64,000 nucleotides of DNA from Rubrivirga sp046845755. GTDB taxonomy: Bacteria; Bacteroidota; Rhodothermia; Rhodothermales; Rubricoccaceae. The stretch spans positions 3,906,001 to 3,970,000 of the forward strand of contig NZ_CP177357.1 in NCBI RefSeq assembly GCF_046845755.1, written 5' to 3'. The notes below the pieces were generated by a model, which had not been told where the DNA came from, did no database searches, and was given only the letters and a program-made list of their open reading frames with translations. The stretch's first letter is position 1, and each line of letters starts with the position of its first letter. Made by a program: the position numbers and the translations under genes. Of the stretch, positions 16,230 through 23,770 are shown one piece after another.

Positions 16230-19118
16230 ATGTCCGAGCCGATCCCGCCCATCCCCCCGCCCGCTCCGGCGCCGTCCGGCGACCCCGCGCCCCGCTGGCG
16301 GCGCGCGCTGGGGTGGCTGTGGACCCGGATTCAGAGAGTCGCCGTCTGGCTGTGGACGCGCCTGCGCACCGGCGCCGGGCTCGTGTGGACGAACGTCCGC
16401 GACCAGGAGGCCCCGCGCTCGACGCGGGTGCTGTGGGCGGCCGGCGGGCTGGCCGGCGCCGGCGCCGTGTTCGCCACGGCGGTCGCGATCCTGATGATCG
16501 GCTACGCGATCCTGCTGTGGCCGTTCACCCCGAGCGTCTCCGACCTGCGGAGCGCGCGCGAGGTGGACCCCGCGACGGTCGTCTCGGCCGACGGCGTGAC
16601 GCTGACGCGGTTCGCGCGCCGCAACCGCGAGTGGCGGTCGCTCGACGAGATCTCGCCCGCCGTCGTGGAAGCACTCGTGGCGACGGAAGACCGGCGGTTC
16701 TACCGTCACGGCGGCATCGACCTCTACGGGTGGGCCGCCGTCGCCGCGGGCGCGCTCACCGGCGACGGGCTCCGCGGGGCCTCGACGCTCACCCAGCAGC
16801 TCGCGCGAAACCTCTTCCCCGACGAGATCGGGACCGCCTCGTCCATCACGCGCAAGCTCAAGGAGGGTATCACGGCGCGCAAGATCGAGCGGGTCTACAC
16901 CAAGGACGAGATCCTGGAGCTGTACCTCAACACGGTCCCGTTCCTCTACAACGCGCACGGCATCGAGATGGCCGCGCGGACCTACTTCTCGACCGACGCG
17001 AGTAGCCTGAACCGCCTGCAGGCGTCGACGCTCGTTGGGATGCTCAAGGGGACCTCGTCGTACAACCCCCGCCGCAATCCGGAGCGCGCGCTCGCGCGGC
17101 GCAACATCGTGCTCGGCCAGCAGGTCCGCTACGGCGACCTCGACCCCGCCGAGGCGGAGCGCCTTCGGGGCGAGCCGATGGGGCTCCGGTTCGAGCGCCA
17201 GCCGATGCAGACCAGCCGCGCCCCGCACTTTACGGAGCACGTCCGCGTGCGGCTCGAAGACTGGGCCGAGCGCGAGGGCGTGAGCCTGTACGGCGACGGG
17301 CTCACCATCCACACGACGCTCGACTGGCGGATGCAGCAGCTCGCGGCCGAGTCCGCGCGCAAGTTCGGCGACGCGCTCCAGACCGTCGCGGACGTCGAGT
17401 GGGGGCGCGCCAGCGCCAGCCGGCTCGGCACCACGACGGCGCCGTACTACGCGGCCGCGCGCCAGACCGAGCCGTTCGAGCGGTTCTGGTCGCTCCGCAA
17501 GTCGACCGCGCGCGCCTTCGCCCGCGACTCCGAGGCGTACCGCCGCGCCACGGCGTCGGGCCGCGACGGCGAGGCCGTCGCCGACAGCCTGCTCGCGATC
17601 CGCGCCTTCCGCGACTCCGTCCGCGCCGTCAAGATGCGGCTGGAGGTGGCGATGACGGCCGTCGACCCGGAGACGGGCGCGGTCCGGGTGTGGGTCGGCA
17701 GCCGCGACTTCCAGCGCTCGGCGTACGACCACGTCGCGCGCGCGCGCCGCCAGCCGGGCTCCACGTTCAAGCCGTTCCTTTACGCGCGTGCGCTCGAAGA
17801 GGGCTTCCGCCCGACCGACACGCTGCCCGACGCCGACGTGGCCATCGAGATGGCCGACGGCGTGATCTGGCAGCCGACGAATGCCAGCGGGACGACCTCG
17901 GGCCAGGAGATCACGCTGCGCGACGGGCTGGCGTACTCCAAGAACACGATCGCCGCGCGGCTCGTCGAGGAAGTCGGCGCCCGCGACCTGGCGCGGACGG
18001 CGCACCGGCTGGGCATCGAGAGCGAACTCGAGGCCGTCCCGTCGCTCGCGCTCGGCACCAGCGAGGTGTCGCTGCTCGAGATGGCGGGGGCGTACGCGAC
18101 GCTCGCGTCCGGGGGCATCCGCCGCCCGCCCGTCACGGTCACCCACATCACCGACCGCGACGGCAACGAGATCGCCCGGTTCGCGCCCGAGGAGCGCCGC
18201 GCGCTCGACTCGGACGTGGCCGTCACGCTCGTCGACATGATGCGCGGCGTCGTCGACCAGGGCACGGGGACCCAGGTGCGCACGGCGTTCGGCGCCCGCG
18301 GTGACCTCGCCGGCAAGACCGGCACCACGCAGGACGGCGCCGACGGCTGGTTCCTGCTCATGCGCCCCGACCTCGTCCTCGGCGCCTGGGTCGGGTTCGA
18401 TGACCCGCGCGTGACGTTCCGATCGTCGTACTGGGGCCAGGGCGGGCACAACGCGCTCCGCGTCGTCGGCGACCTCAACCGGGGCTTGCAGCGCGACGGG
18501 CTCGTCGACACCCAGCAGAGCTTCCCGACGCCGGAGGAGGCGGAGGAGGCCGGGCCGGGCGTCTGGGAGCGGTTCGCGGGCTGGGTCGAGGGCCTGGGCG
18601 AGCGCGTCTTCGGCCGCGACGACGGCGACCTCCCGGACGGCTACGGGCCCCGCACGCCGGGCCGCGGCGCCGAGCCCGACGACCGCCGGGAGCGCCGGGA
18701 CCGTCGGCGGGACCGCGAGCGCCGCGTCGGCGACGAGCTCGACGAGTGGCTCGCGGGCGGGATCGAGGACCAGAACGCGCGCTGGCTGGAGCGGGCCTGG
18801 GAGGAGATCAACCGCATCGACGACCCGCGCCTGCGGCAGGCGGCCCGCGACGCCGTCGCCGACGCCCAGCGCGACCTCGAAGACGGCGCCGGGGGCCGGG
18901 GCTGGGCCGAGCGCGCCCGCGCCGCGCGCGACCGCGCCATCGACCAGGCGCAGCGCGAGATCGAGCGCGAGATCGCCCGAGAGGCCCGCGACCTCGGCGG
19001 CCGGTTCTTCGACGACGAGCCCGACGACGTCGACCCCGACGACTTCGAGCTAGAGCCCATCGAGGACATTCCCCTCGACGACCTGCGCGACGACGAGGGC
19101 GGCCGGATCGGCTGGTAG
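16230..19118 (+). CDS. Class A penicillin-binding protein (PBP1A-type)
   Basis: A 962-residue bifunctional peptidoglycan synthase. A cytoplasmic Pro/Trp-rich start precedes one membrane helix (about residues 75-100). The GT51 glycosyltransferase shows the catalytic Glu in ATEDRRFYRHGGID (near residue 153), GASTLTQQLARNL and RKLKEGITARKIE. The transpeptidase has RQPGSTFKPF (Ser near 511), YSKNT (near 570-573) and KTGTT (near 696). The last 200 residues are a highly charged helical extension rich in Arg, Asp and Glu with no family match, probably periplasmic. A small lipoprotein gene follows 50 bases downstream; a role in regulating this synthase is possible but unproven. Confidence 0.93.
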   Translation: MSEPIPPIPPPAPAPSGDPAPRWRRALGWLWTRIQRVAVWLWTRLRTGAGLVWTNVRDQEAPRSTRVLWAAGGLAGAGAVFATAVAILMIGYAILLWPFTPSVSDLRSAREVDPATVVSADGVTLTRFARRNREWRSLDEISPAVVEALVATEDRRFYRHGGIDLYGWAAVAAGALTGDGLRGASTLTQQLARNLFPDEIGTASSITRKLKEGITARKIERVYTKDEILELYLNTVPFLYNAHGIEMAARTYFSTDASSLNRLQASTLVGMLKGTSSYNPRRNPERALARRNIVLGQQVRYGDLDPAEAERLRGEPMGLRFERQPMQTSRAPHFTEHVRVRLEDWAEREGVSLYGDGLTIHTTLDWRMQQLAAESARKFGDALQTVADVEWGRASASRLGTTTAPYYAAARQTEPFERFWSLRKSTARAFARDSEAYRRATASGRDGEAVADSLLAIRAFRDSVRAVKMRLEVAMTAVDPETGAVRVWVGSRDFQRSAYDHVARARRQPGSTFKPFLYARALEEGFRPTDTLPDADVAIEMADGVIWQPTNASGTTSGQEITLRDGLAYSKNTIAARLVEEVGARDLARTAHRLGIESELEAVPSLALGTSEVSLLEMAGAYATLASGGIRRPPVTVTHITDRDGNEIARFAPEERRALDSDVAVTLVDMMRGVVDQGTGTQVRTAFGARGDLAGKTGTTQDGADGWFLLMRPDLVLGAWVGFDDPRVTFRSSYWGQGGHNALRVVGDLNRGLQRDGLVDTQQSFPTPEEAEEAGPGVWERFAGWVEGLGERVFGRDDGDLPDGYGPRTPGRGAEPDDRRERRDRRRDRERRVGDELDEWLAGGIEDQNARWLERAWEEINRIDDPRLRQAARDAVADAQRDLEDGAGGRGWAERARAARDRAIDQAQREIEREIAREARDLGGRFFDDEPDDVDPDDFELEPIEDIPLDDLRDDEGGRIGW

Positions 19119-19168
19119 TGACCGCGTCGGCCGGAGCGGCGGCTACACCACCCCCACCACAGACTCCG

Positions 19169-19648
19169 ATGCGCCCCCTCCTTCTCGCCGCGCTGGCGCT
19201 GTCGCTCGCCGGCTGCGGCACCGTCGTCGACGACCTCTACCGCCAGGCCGAGCGCTACGGCATCCCCTCCGACGCCCGCCGCTACGACGACGTCCGCCGC
19301 GACGTCGACGACTACGTCCGCGACGTGGACCGGGCCGTCGACCTCGACCGCCAGCAGGCCGACCGGATCGCGGACCTGTTGGAAGACCGCGCCGCCCGCG
19401 TCGCCACGCGCGGCCGCTACGGCGTCGACGCGTACCCCTTCCCGCGCCGCGCGCGTGCCTCGTCCGAGGTCGAGCGGTTCTGGCGCGACGCCGACCGCGA
19501 CATCGAGCGGATCCTCGGCCGCCGCCAGCGCGACGAGTACCGCCGCTTTGTCCGCCGCTACGCCTCCGACGACCGGTACCGCTCGCGCGACCGCGACCGC
19601 GATGACGACGACTGGGACGAGGATGACGATTGGGACGACCACCGCTAG
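19169..19648 (+). CDS. Lipoprotein with acidic/basic C-terminal tail
   Basis: A 159-residue lipoprotein with lipobox LAGC (about residues 13-16). The mature part is helical and very rich in Arg and Asp (YDDVRRDVDDYVRDVDRAVD), followed by a region with VERFWRDADRDIERILG and a striking tail alternating Arg-Asp and then almost purely Asp/Trp/Glu before DDHR. The composition echoes the charged C-terminal extension of the adjacent penicillin-binding protein, suggesting an electrostatic partner on the outer or inner membrane. The start is fixed by the signal peptide. Function unknown. Confidence 0.7.
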   Translation: MRPLLLAALALSLAGCGTVVDDLYRQAERYGIPSDARRYDDVRRDVDDYVRDVDRAVDLDRQQADRIADLLEDRAARVATRGRYGVDAYPFPRRARASSEVERFWRDADRDIERILGRRQRDEYRRFVRRYASDDRYRSRDRDRDDDDWDEDDDWDDHR

Positions 19649-19712
19649 CCGTTCGCGCGGGAGCTTCGGGCTTTAGGGGTCGTTGACAGGCCTCACGCTC
19701 CGAAGCTGGCCC

Positions 19713-21005
19713 ATGGACGACCCCTCCCGAGACCCCGAGGCCGAGATCCGCCAGGCGGTCCGCACCCTTCTCCTCGACTGGGTCGACCCGTCCGAGGAGG
19801 CGACGGAGCGCTTTATGGCCGCTGTCCGCGACCGCTTTACCGGCTACGGGACCGGACCCGGCGAAACTTACGCCGACCGCGACGCGCTCCGGGCGATGGT
19901 CCTCCGCGAGCGCGCCGGGATGTCGCACCCGTTCACGCTCGACATCCCGTGGATGACGGTCCACGTGCTCCACGAAACGACGGCGATCGTCGTGGGCGAA
20001 CTGGCGGTGACGATCGAGATGGGCGACGAGACGGTCGTGGAGCGGCCCCGGTTCACGTTCGCGCTCGACCGGCACGACGGGCGGTGGTTGCTGGCCCACT
20101 TCCACTTTTCGGTCCCCGACGCGATGCACCCCGAGGGCGGCACGATGGACGACCTGCTGGACGAGCGCACGCGCCAGCTCGAAGCGGAGGTGGCCCGGCG
20201 CACGGCCGAGCTCGACGCGTCGCTGGCCGAGTTGAAGGCGGCGCAGGCGCAGCTCGTGCAGCAGGAGAAGATGGCGTCGCTGGGCACGCTCACGGCCGGG
20301 ATCGCGCACGAGATCAAGAACCCGCTCAACTTCGTTACCAACTTCGCCAGCCTCTCCCAGGAGCTCGTCGACGAACTCGACGGCGAGGCCGACCCCGACG
20401 AACGGGCGGCGATCCTGGGCGACCTCCGGCTCAACGTCGAGAAGATCGAGCAGCACGGCCGCCGCGCCGACGGGATCGTGCGCGCGATGATGGACCACGC
20501 CCGGAGCGGCAGCGGCGAGCGCCGCGCCGTCGACCTCAACGCGCTCGTCCGCGAGTACACGGGCCACGCCGCCCACGCCGCCCGCGTCCAGCACCCGACG
20601 GTCGGCATCGCCCCGCTCCTCGACCTCGACCCCGACGTGGGCTCGGTCGACCTCGTGCCCCAGGAGATCGGCCGCGTCGTCGTCAACCTGGTCGGGAACG
20701 CGCTCGACGCGGTCCGCCAGCGGCGCGAGTCAGGGGACCGCGACGCGGTGGCTACGGTCACGGTCTCGACGCGGCGCACCGACGACGGCGTCGCGATCCG
20801 CGTCGCGGACACCGGGACGGGGATGTCGGAGGCGGTCCGGGCACGCGTCTTCGAGCCGTTCTTTACCACAAAGCCGGCGGGGCAGGGGACCGGCCTGGGC
20901 CTCTCGCTCTCGCACGACATCGTGGCGCTCGGCCACCGGGGCACGCTGGCGGTCGAGAGCGCCGAGGGCGAGGGCACGACGGTCACCGTCACGCTCCCGG
21001 GCTGA
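19713..21005 (+). CDS. Soluble histidine kinase with NTF2/SnoaL-like sensor domain
   Basis: A 430-residue kinase lacking membrane helices. Residues 1-140 resemble a SnoaL/NTF2-like fold (ATERFMAAVRDRFTGYGTGPGE, then the repeated strand pattern ending FALDRHDGRWLLAHFHFS). A coiled coil of about 45 residues follows. The HisKA motif is EKMASLGTLTAGIAHEIKNP (His near residue 199), with an N box VVNLVGNALDAV, VADTGTGM, FEPFFTTKP and GTGLGLSLSHDIV. The kinase core closely resembles that of the membrane kinase at 38892-41330 (shared AHEIKNPLNFVTNFA and HGRRAD words). A phosphotransfer partner is not adjacent. Confidence 0.88.
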   Translation: MDDPSRDPEAEIRQAVRTLLLDWVDPSEEATERFMAAVRDRFTGYGTGPGETYADRDALRAMVLRERAGMSHPFTLDIPWMTVHVLHETTAIVVGELAVTIEMGDETVVERPRFTFALDRHDGRWLLAHFHFSVPDAMHPEGGTMDDLLDERTRQLEAEVARRTAELDASLAELKAAQAQLVQQEKMASLGTLTAGIAHEIKNPLNFVTNFASLSQELVDELDGEADPDERAAILGDLRLNVEKIEQHGRRADGIVRAMMDHARSGSGERRAVDLNALVREYTGHAAHAARVQHPTVGIAPLLDLDPDVGSVDLVPQEIGRVVVNLVGNALDAVRQRRESGDRDAVATVTVSTRRTDDGVAIRVADTGTGMSEAVRARVFEPFFTTKPAGQGTGLGLSLSHDIVALGHRGTLAVESAEGEGTTVTVTLPG

Positions 21006-21035
21006 CAGGACCCCCCACGCACCCGCGAGCGGGCG

Positions 21036-21650
21036 TCAGGCGACGTCCGCCGGGGCCGCGTCGTGGAGCACGAGCGCGCGCAAGGTCGACAGGTAGGCGG
21101 GCACATCGAACCGGTCCGGGTCCATCACGACCTGGAGCGCGCACCCCTCGATAAAGCCCGTCGCGACGGCCGCGAGCGACTCGGGCGTGACGCCGGGGTA
21201 GCGACCGGGCGCGCTCGCGATGGCAGCGGCCGTGAGCGGGACGTACGCCTCGCGGTAGTCGTCGAGCGCCTTGCGGATCTTGAGGCGCACGTCGGGATGC
21301 TGGGTGCCCATCACCCAAAAGTCGATCATCAGCGCGACGCGGTCGCGGTTGCCGGGCAGCCCCTCCACGTCGCGCTCGATCGTGTAGAGCAGGCGGAGCA
21401 CCGGCGACGCGGCGGTGGTGCCCGAGGTGTCGGGCGCGAGCACGGTCGTCGCGAGCAGGCGGTCGAGAAGCGCCAGCACCAAGCCCTCGCGCGAGCCGAA
21501 GTGGAAAAAGACGAGCCCGTTGCTGACGCCGGCCTCTTTCGCGACCGCGCGCGTCGTCAACCCACCCAGGCGGTCGCGCGCGGCAACGCGGTAGGCGGCC
21601 GCCAGCAACTCGTCGCGGCGCTGGTCTTCGGGGGCTTTGGGGCCGGGCAT
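21036..21650 (-). CDS. TetR-family transcriptional regulator
   Basis: A 204-residue repressor. The N-terminal helix-turn-helix is evident: RRDELLAAAYRVAARDRLGGLTTRAVAKEAGVSNGLVFFHFGSREGL, the TetR_N pattern of BetI-like members. The C-terminal ligand domain shows FWVMGTQHPDVRLKIRKALDDYR. It is transcribed divergently from the SDR-like gene at 21739, and a strong palindromic operator lies between them, so autoregulation and control of the neighbour are expected. The ligand is unknown. The plus-strand kinase gene upstream converges on it with a 30-base gap. Confidence 0.9.
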   Translation of the reverse strand: MPGPKAPEDQRRDELLAAAYRVAARDRLGGLTTRAVAKEAGVSNGLVFFHFGSREGLVLALLDRLLATTVLAPDTSGTTAASPVLRLLYTIERDVEGLPGNRDRVALMIDFWVMGTQHPDVRLKIRKALDDYREAYVPLTAAAIASAPGRYPGVTPESLAAVATGFIEGCALQVVMDPDRFDVPAYLSTLRALVLHDAAPADVA

Positions 21651-21680
21651 CGTCTTTTCTCGGGGCGTGTGTTGACCAGG

Positions 21681-21717
21681 CGCTCAATGTACGCTATGCT
21701 CATTGAGCGACCGCTCA
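21681..21717. promoter_or_regulatory. TetR operator: two overlapping inverted repeats
   Basis: The outer repeat is CGCTCAATG (21681-21689) and CATTGAGCG (21701-21709). The inner palindrome is TGAGCG-AC-CGCTCA (21704-21717), the compact form typical of TetR operators. The right arm of the first is the left arm of the second, so three half-sites (CGCTCA in alternating orientation) are present between the two divergent genes. Confidence 0.7.
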
Positions 21718-21738
21718 GTCTGCGGCGCCCCCGACCCC

Positions 21739-22380
21739 ATGACCCCGTCCCGATCCACGATCTCCGTCGGTGACGGCCACGTCGGCCCGATCCCCTCCAT
21801 CGCCGGCCTGCCCGTCCACGCGATCCGCCCCCCCTCGATCGTCCTGGTCGTCGGCTACCCCGCGCCCCAGGCCGTCGCGGTCGTCGAGCGCCTGCTGGCG
21901 ACGGACGGCGGGATGATCGCGTGCGTCGTGACGCGCGAGCGGTGGGCGGAGGCGTCGCGGCACGTCGCCGCCGCGGGGGGCACCGCGCGGATCCGGCTCT
22001 TCGAGGGCTCGGCGGCCCGGCCCGGCCTCGGCCTGCACCGCCGTGCGTGGCGCCTGCTCGACACCGTCGGCCAGATCTGGGGCGTCGCCTCGCCCGAGGA
22101 CATCGCCAGCGGCCACCTCCAGGACTTTGCCGACGAGTGCCCCCGCCTGCGCGAGCTCCACCTCGTTCCGACGTGCTCCGATGATGCCGCGCCTGCCTCG
22201 AGGTGGGCGACCCTCCGCCAGCGGATGTGGACCCGCCCGGCGGCCGTCGCCGTCGCGTTGGGGGGCGCCGTGCTCGCGCTCGTCGCCCGGACCGACCGCT
22301 CGCTGCTCGACGTCGACACCGGTCTCTCGTGGGAGGACCTGGAGCGTGACCTGTGGCCCGGCTTGGGCCCAACGGGCTGA
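21739..22380 (+). CDS. Degenerate extended-SDR-like protein controlled by TetR
   Basis: A 213-residue protein. The segment IVLVVGYPAPQAVAVVERLLATDG, then CVVTRERWAEASRHVAAAGG and LFEGSAARPGLGLHRRAWRLL, follows the pattern of the N-terminal half of fatty-acyl-reductase/male-sterility-type extended SDRs (normally VTGFPAFLARxxVERLL...GDxxxxxLGL). The glycine-rich nucleotide loop is eroded (GYPAPQA for GFPGFLA), and the YxxxK catalytic half is missing. It ends with a hydrophobic segment (AAVAVALGGAVLALVA) that could anchor it in the membrane. It may be a non-catalytic derivative. Assignment rests on pattern only. Confidence 0.5.
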   Translation: MTPSRSTISVGDGHVGPIPSIAGLPVHAIRPPSIVLVVGYPAPQAVAVVERLLATDGGMIACVVTRERWAEASRHVAAAGGTARIRLFEGSAARPGLGLHRRAWRLLDTVGQIWGVASPEDIASGHLQDFADECPRLRELHLVPTCSDDAAPASRWATLRQRMWTRPAAVAVALGGAVLALVARTDRSLLDVDTGLSWEDLERDLWPGLGPTG

Positions 22381-22432
22381 CGGAGACCCGGCGGGTGAGC
22401 GGCGCCGAGCGTGCTCCGCTGGCGGGCCATCC

Positions 22433-22468
22433 AAAAGAAACGGGGGCGCCTCCCCAGAGACGCCCCCG
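22433..22468 (-). terminator. Intrinsic terminator after nuoH
   Basis: Minus strand: CGGGGGCG, 12-base loop, CGCCCCCG, then TTTCTTTTGG. It lies 23 bases past the nuoH stop and ends the nuo transcript, so nuoI-N cannot be read through from here without antitermination. Confidence 0.85.
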
Positions 22469-22491
22469 CAAGGTCGGTCTGGCCGCGGCCG

Positions 22492-23553
22492 CTAGCCGAC
22501 GAACAGCTGGTAGATGGCCACCAGGAACGCGATCACCACGATGTTGGCGATCGAGATCGGCAGCATGTACTTCCAGCCCAGGTTCATCAGCTGGTTGTAC
22601 TTGAAGCGGGGCAGCGTCCAGCGGATCCAGATAAAGCAGAAGGCGATGAACATCGTCTTCAAGAGCGTCATCGCCACGCCGATCAGCGTCAGCAGCACGC
22701 CGCCCAGGCCGAGGTACTCGACGAGCAGCGACTGGCCGGGCATGAGGTAGCCGCCCAGGAACATCACCGTGATCAGCAGCGACGCGATCCACAGGTTGAC
22801 GTACTCGGCCAGGAAGAACATCCCGAACTTCATCCCCGAGTACTCGGTGTGGTAGCCGCCGACGAGCTCCTGCTCGGCCTCGGGCAAGTCGAACGGCGCG
22901 CGGTTGGTCTCGGCGAGCGAGCAGACCGCGAAGACCACGAAGCCGACCGGGTTGCGGAAGATGTTCCAGCCCCCGAAGCTCGCGAGGTGGTCCTGGCTCT
23001 CGACGATCTCGAACAGGCTCAGCGAGCCCGAGTACAGCACGACCGACAGCGCGGCGGCGCCCATCGCGAGCTCGTACGAGATCATCTGGGCCGACGACCG
23101 CAAGCCACCGAGGAGGGAGTACTTCGAGTTCGACGACCAGCCCGCCAGCGTCACGCCGTAGACCGAGACCGAGGTCATCGCCAGCACGACGAGCAGGCCC
23201 ACGCCGATGTCGGCGACTGCGAGCGCGTCGCCGGCGGGCGTCTTCGCCCATGGGATCAGCGAGCCGGTGCTCATCGCGATCACCACCATCAGCACCGGCG
23301 CGAGGCTGTGGATGAACTCGTTGCCCTGCGCGGGTACGATGTTCTCCTTGAACATCAGCTTGAACACGTCCGCGAACGACTGCAGGATGCCCGCCGGGCC
23401 GACGCGGTCGGGCCCGTTGCGCTCCTGGATAAAGGCGGACACCTTCCGCTCGGCGTAGACCAGCAGCGACGCCGTGATCAGGAAAACATTGAGGAGCAGG
23501 AAGATGACGATCGGCAGATCGAGCACTTCCCAGACGGCGACGAGGACGTCCAT
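22492..23553 (-). CDS. nuoH: NADH-quinone oxidoreductase subunit H
   Basis: A 353-residue membrane subunit of complex I bridging the peripheral arm and the proton-pumping arm at the quinone site. It has eight hydrophobic helices and the family blocks YAERKVSAFIQERNGPDRVGP, SLAETNRAPFDLPEAEQELVGGYHTEYSG and the C-terminal RWTLPRFKYNQLMNLGWK. It is the last gene of this nuo cluster, separated from nuoG by a 217-base gap containing a dispersed repeat and its own promoter-like word. A terminator follows directly. Confidence 0.97.
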   Translation of the reverse strand: MDVLVAVWEVLDLPIVIFLLLNVFLITASLLVYAERKVSAFIQERNGPDRVGPAGILQSFADVFKLMFKENIVPAQGNEFIHSLAPVLMVVIAMSTGSLIPWAKTPAGDALAVADIGVGLLVVLAMTSVSVYGVTLAGWSSNSKYSLLGGLRSSAQMISYELAMGAAALSVVLYSGSLSLFEIVESQDHLASFGGWNIFRNPVGFVVFAVCSLAETNRAPFDLPEAEQELVGGYHTEYSGMKFGMFFLAEYVNLWIASLLITVMFLGGYLMPGQSLLVEYLGLGGVLLTLIGVAMTLLKTMFIAFCFIWIRWTLPRFKYNQLMNLGWKYMLPISIANIVVIAFLVAIYQLFVG

Positions 23554-23571
23554 GCGAGGCGGGGTACGGGG

Positions 23572-23582
23572 CGGAAGGCTAC
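23572..23582 (-). promoter_or_regulatory. Promoter-like element before nuoH
   Basis: Minus strand GTAGCCTTCCG, 18 bases before the nuoH ATG. It lies just downstream of the repeat copy at 23601-23724 and could give nuoH independent transcription. Confidence 0.4.
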
Positions 23583-23600
23583 GAGCGCTTCCCGTTGAAT

Positions 23601-23724
23601 GTCATCCCGAGCGGAGGGCAGGGCCCGAAGTCGAGGGATCTCCGACGAGCAGAGCCCCTGGAAGCCTGGCCGAGCGCGGTGCCCGGCTGGGATCCCTTGG
23701 CTCGCTGCGCTCGCTCAGGATGAC
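23601..23724. repeat. GTCATCCTGAGCG-type dispersed palindrome, copy 2
   Basis: Left arm GTCATCCCGAGCG (23601-23613) and right arm CGCTCAGGATGAC (23712-23724), one G-T pair short of perfect. Internal landmarks GAAGTCGAGGGATCTCCG and GTGCCCGGCTG with GATCCC are shared with the copy at 53213-53338, which has the same length within a few bases. It fills most of the nuoG-nuoH gap. Confidence 0.85.
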
Positions 23725-23770
23725 ACGGTGGAATGAGGGGGCGTGCGCTGGCGCAAGCGCCAGCCGGAGG

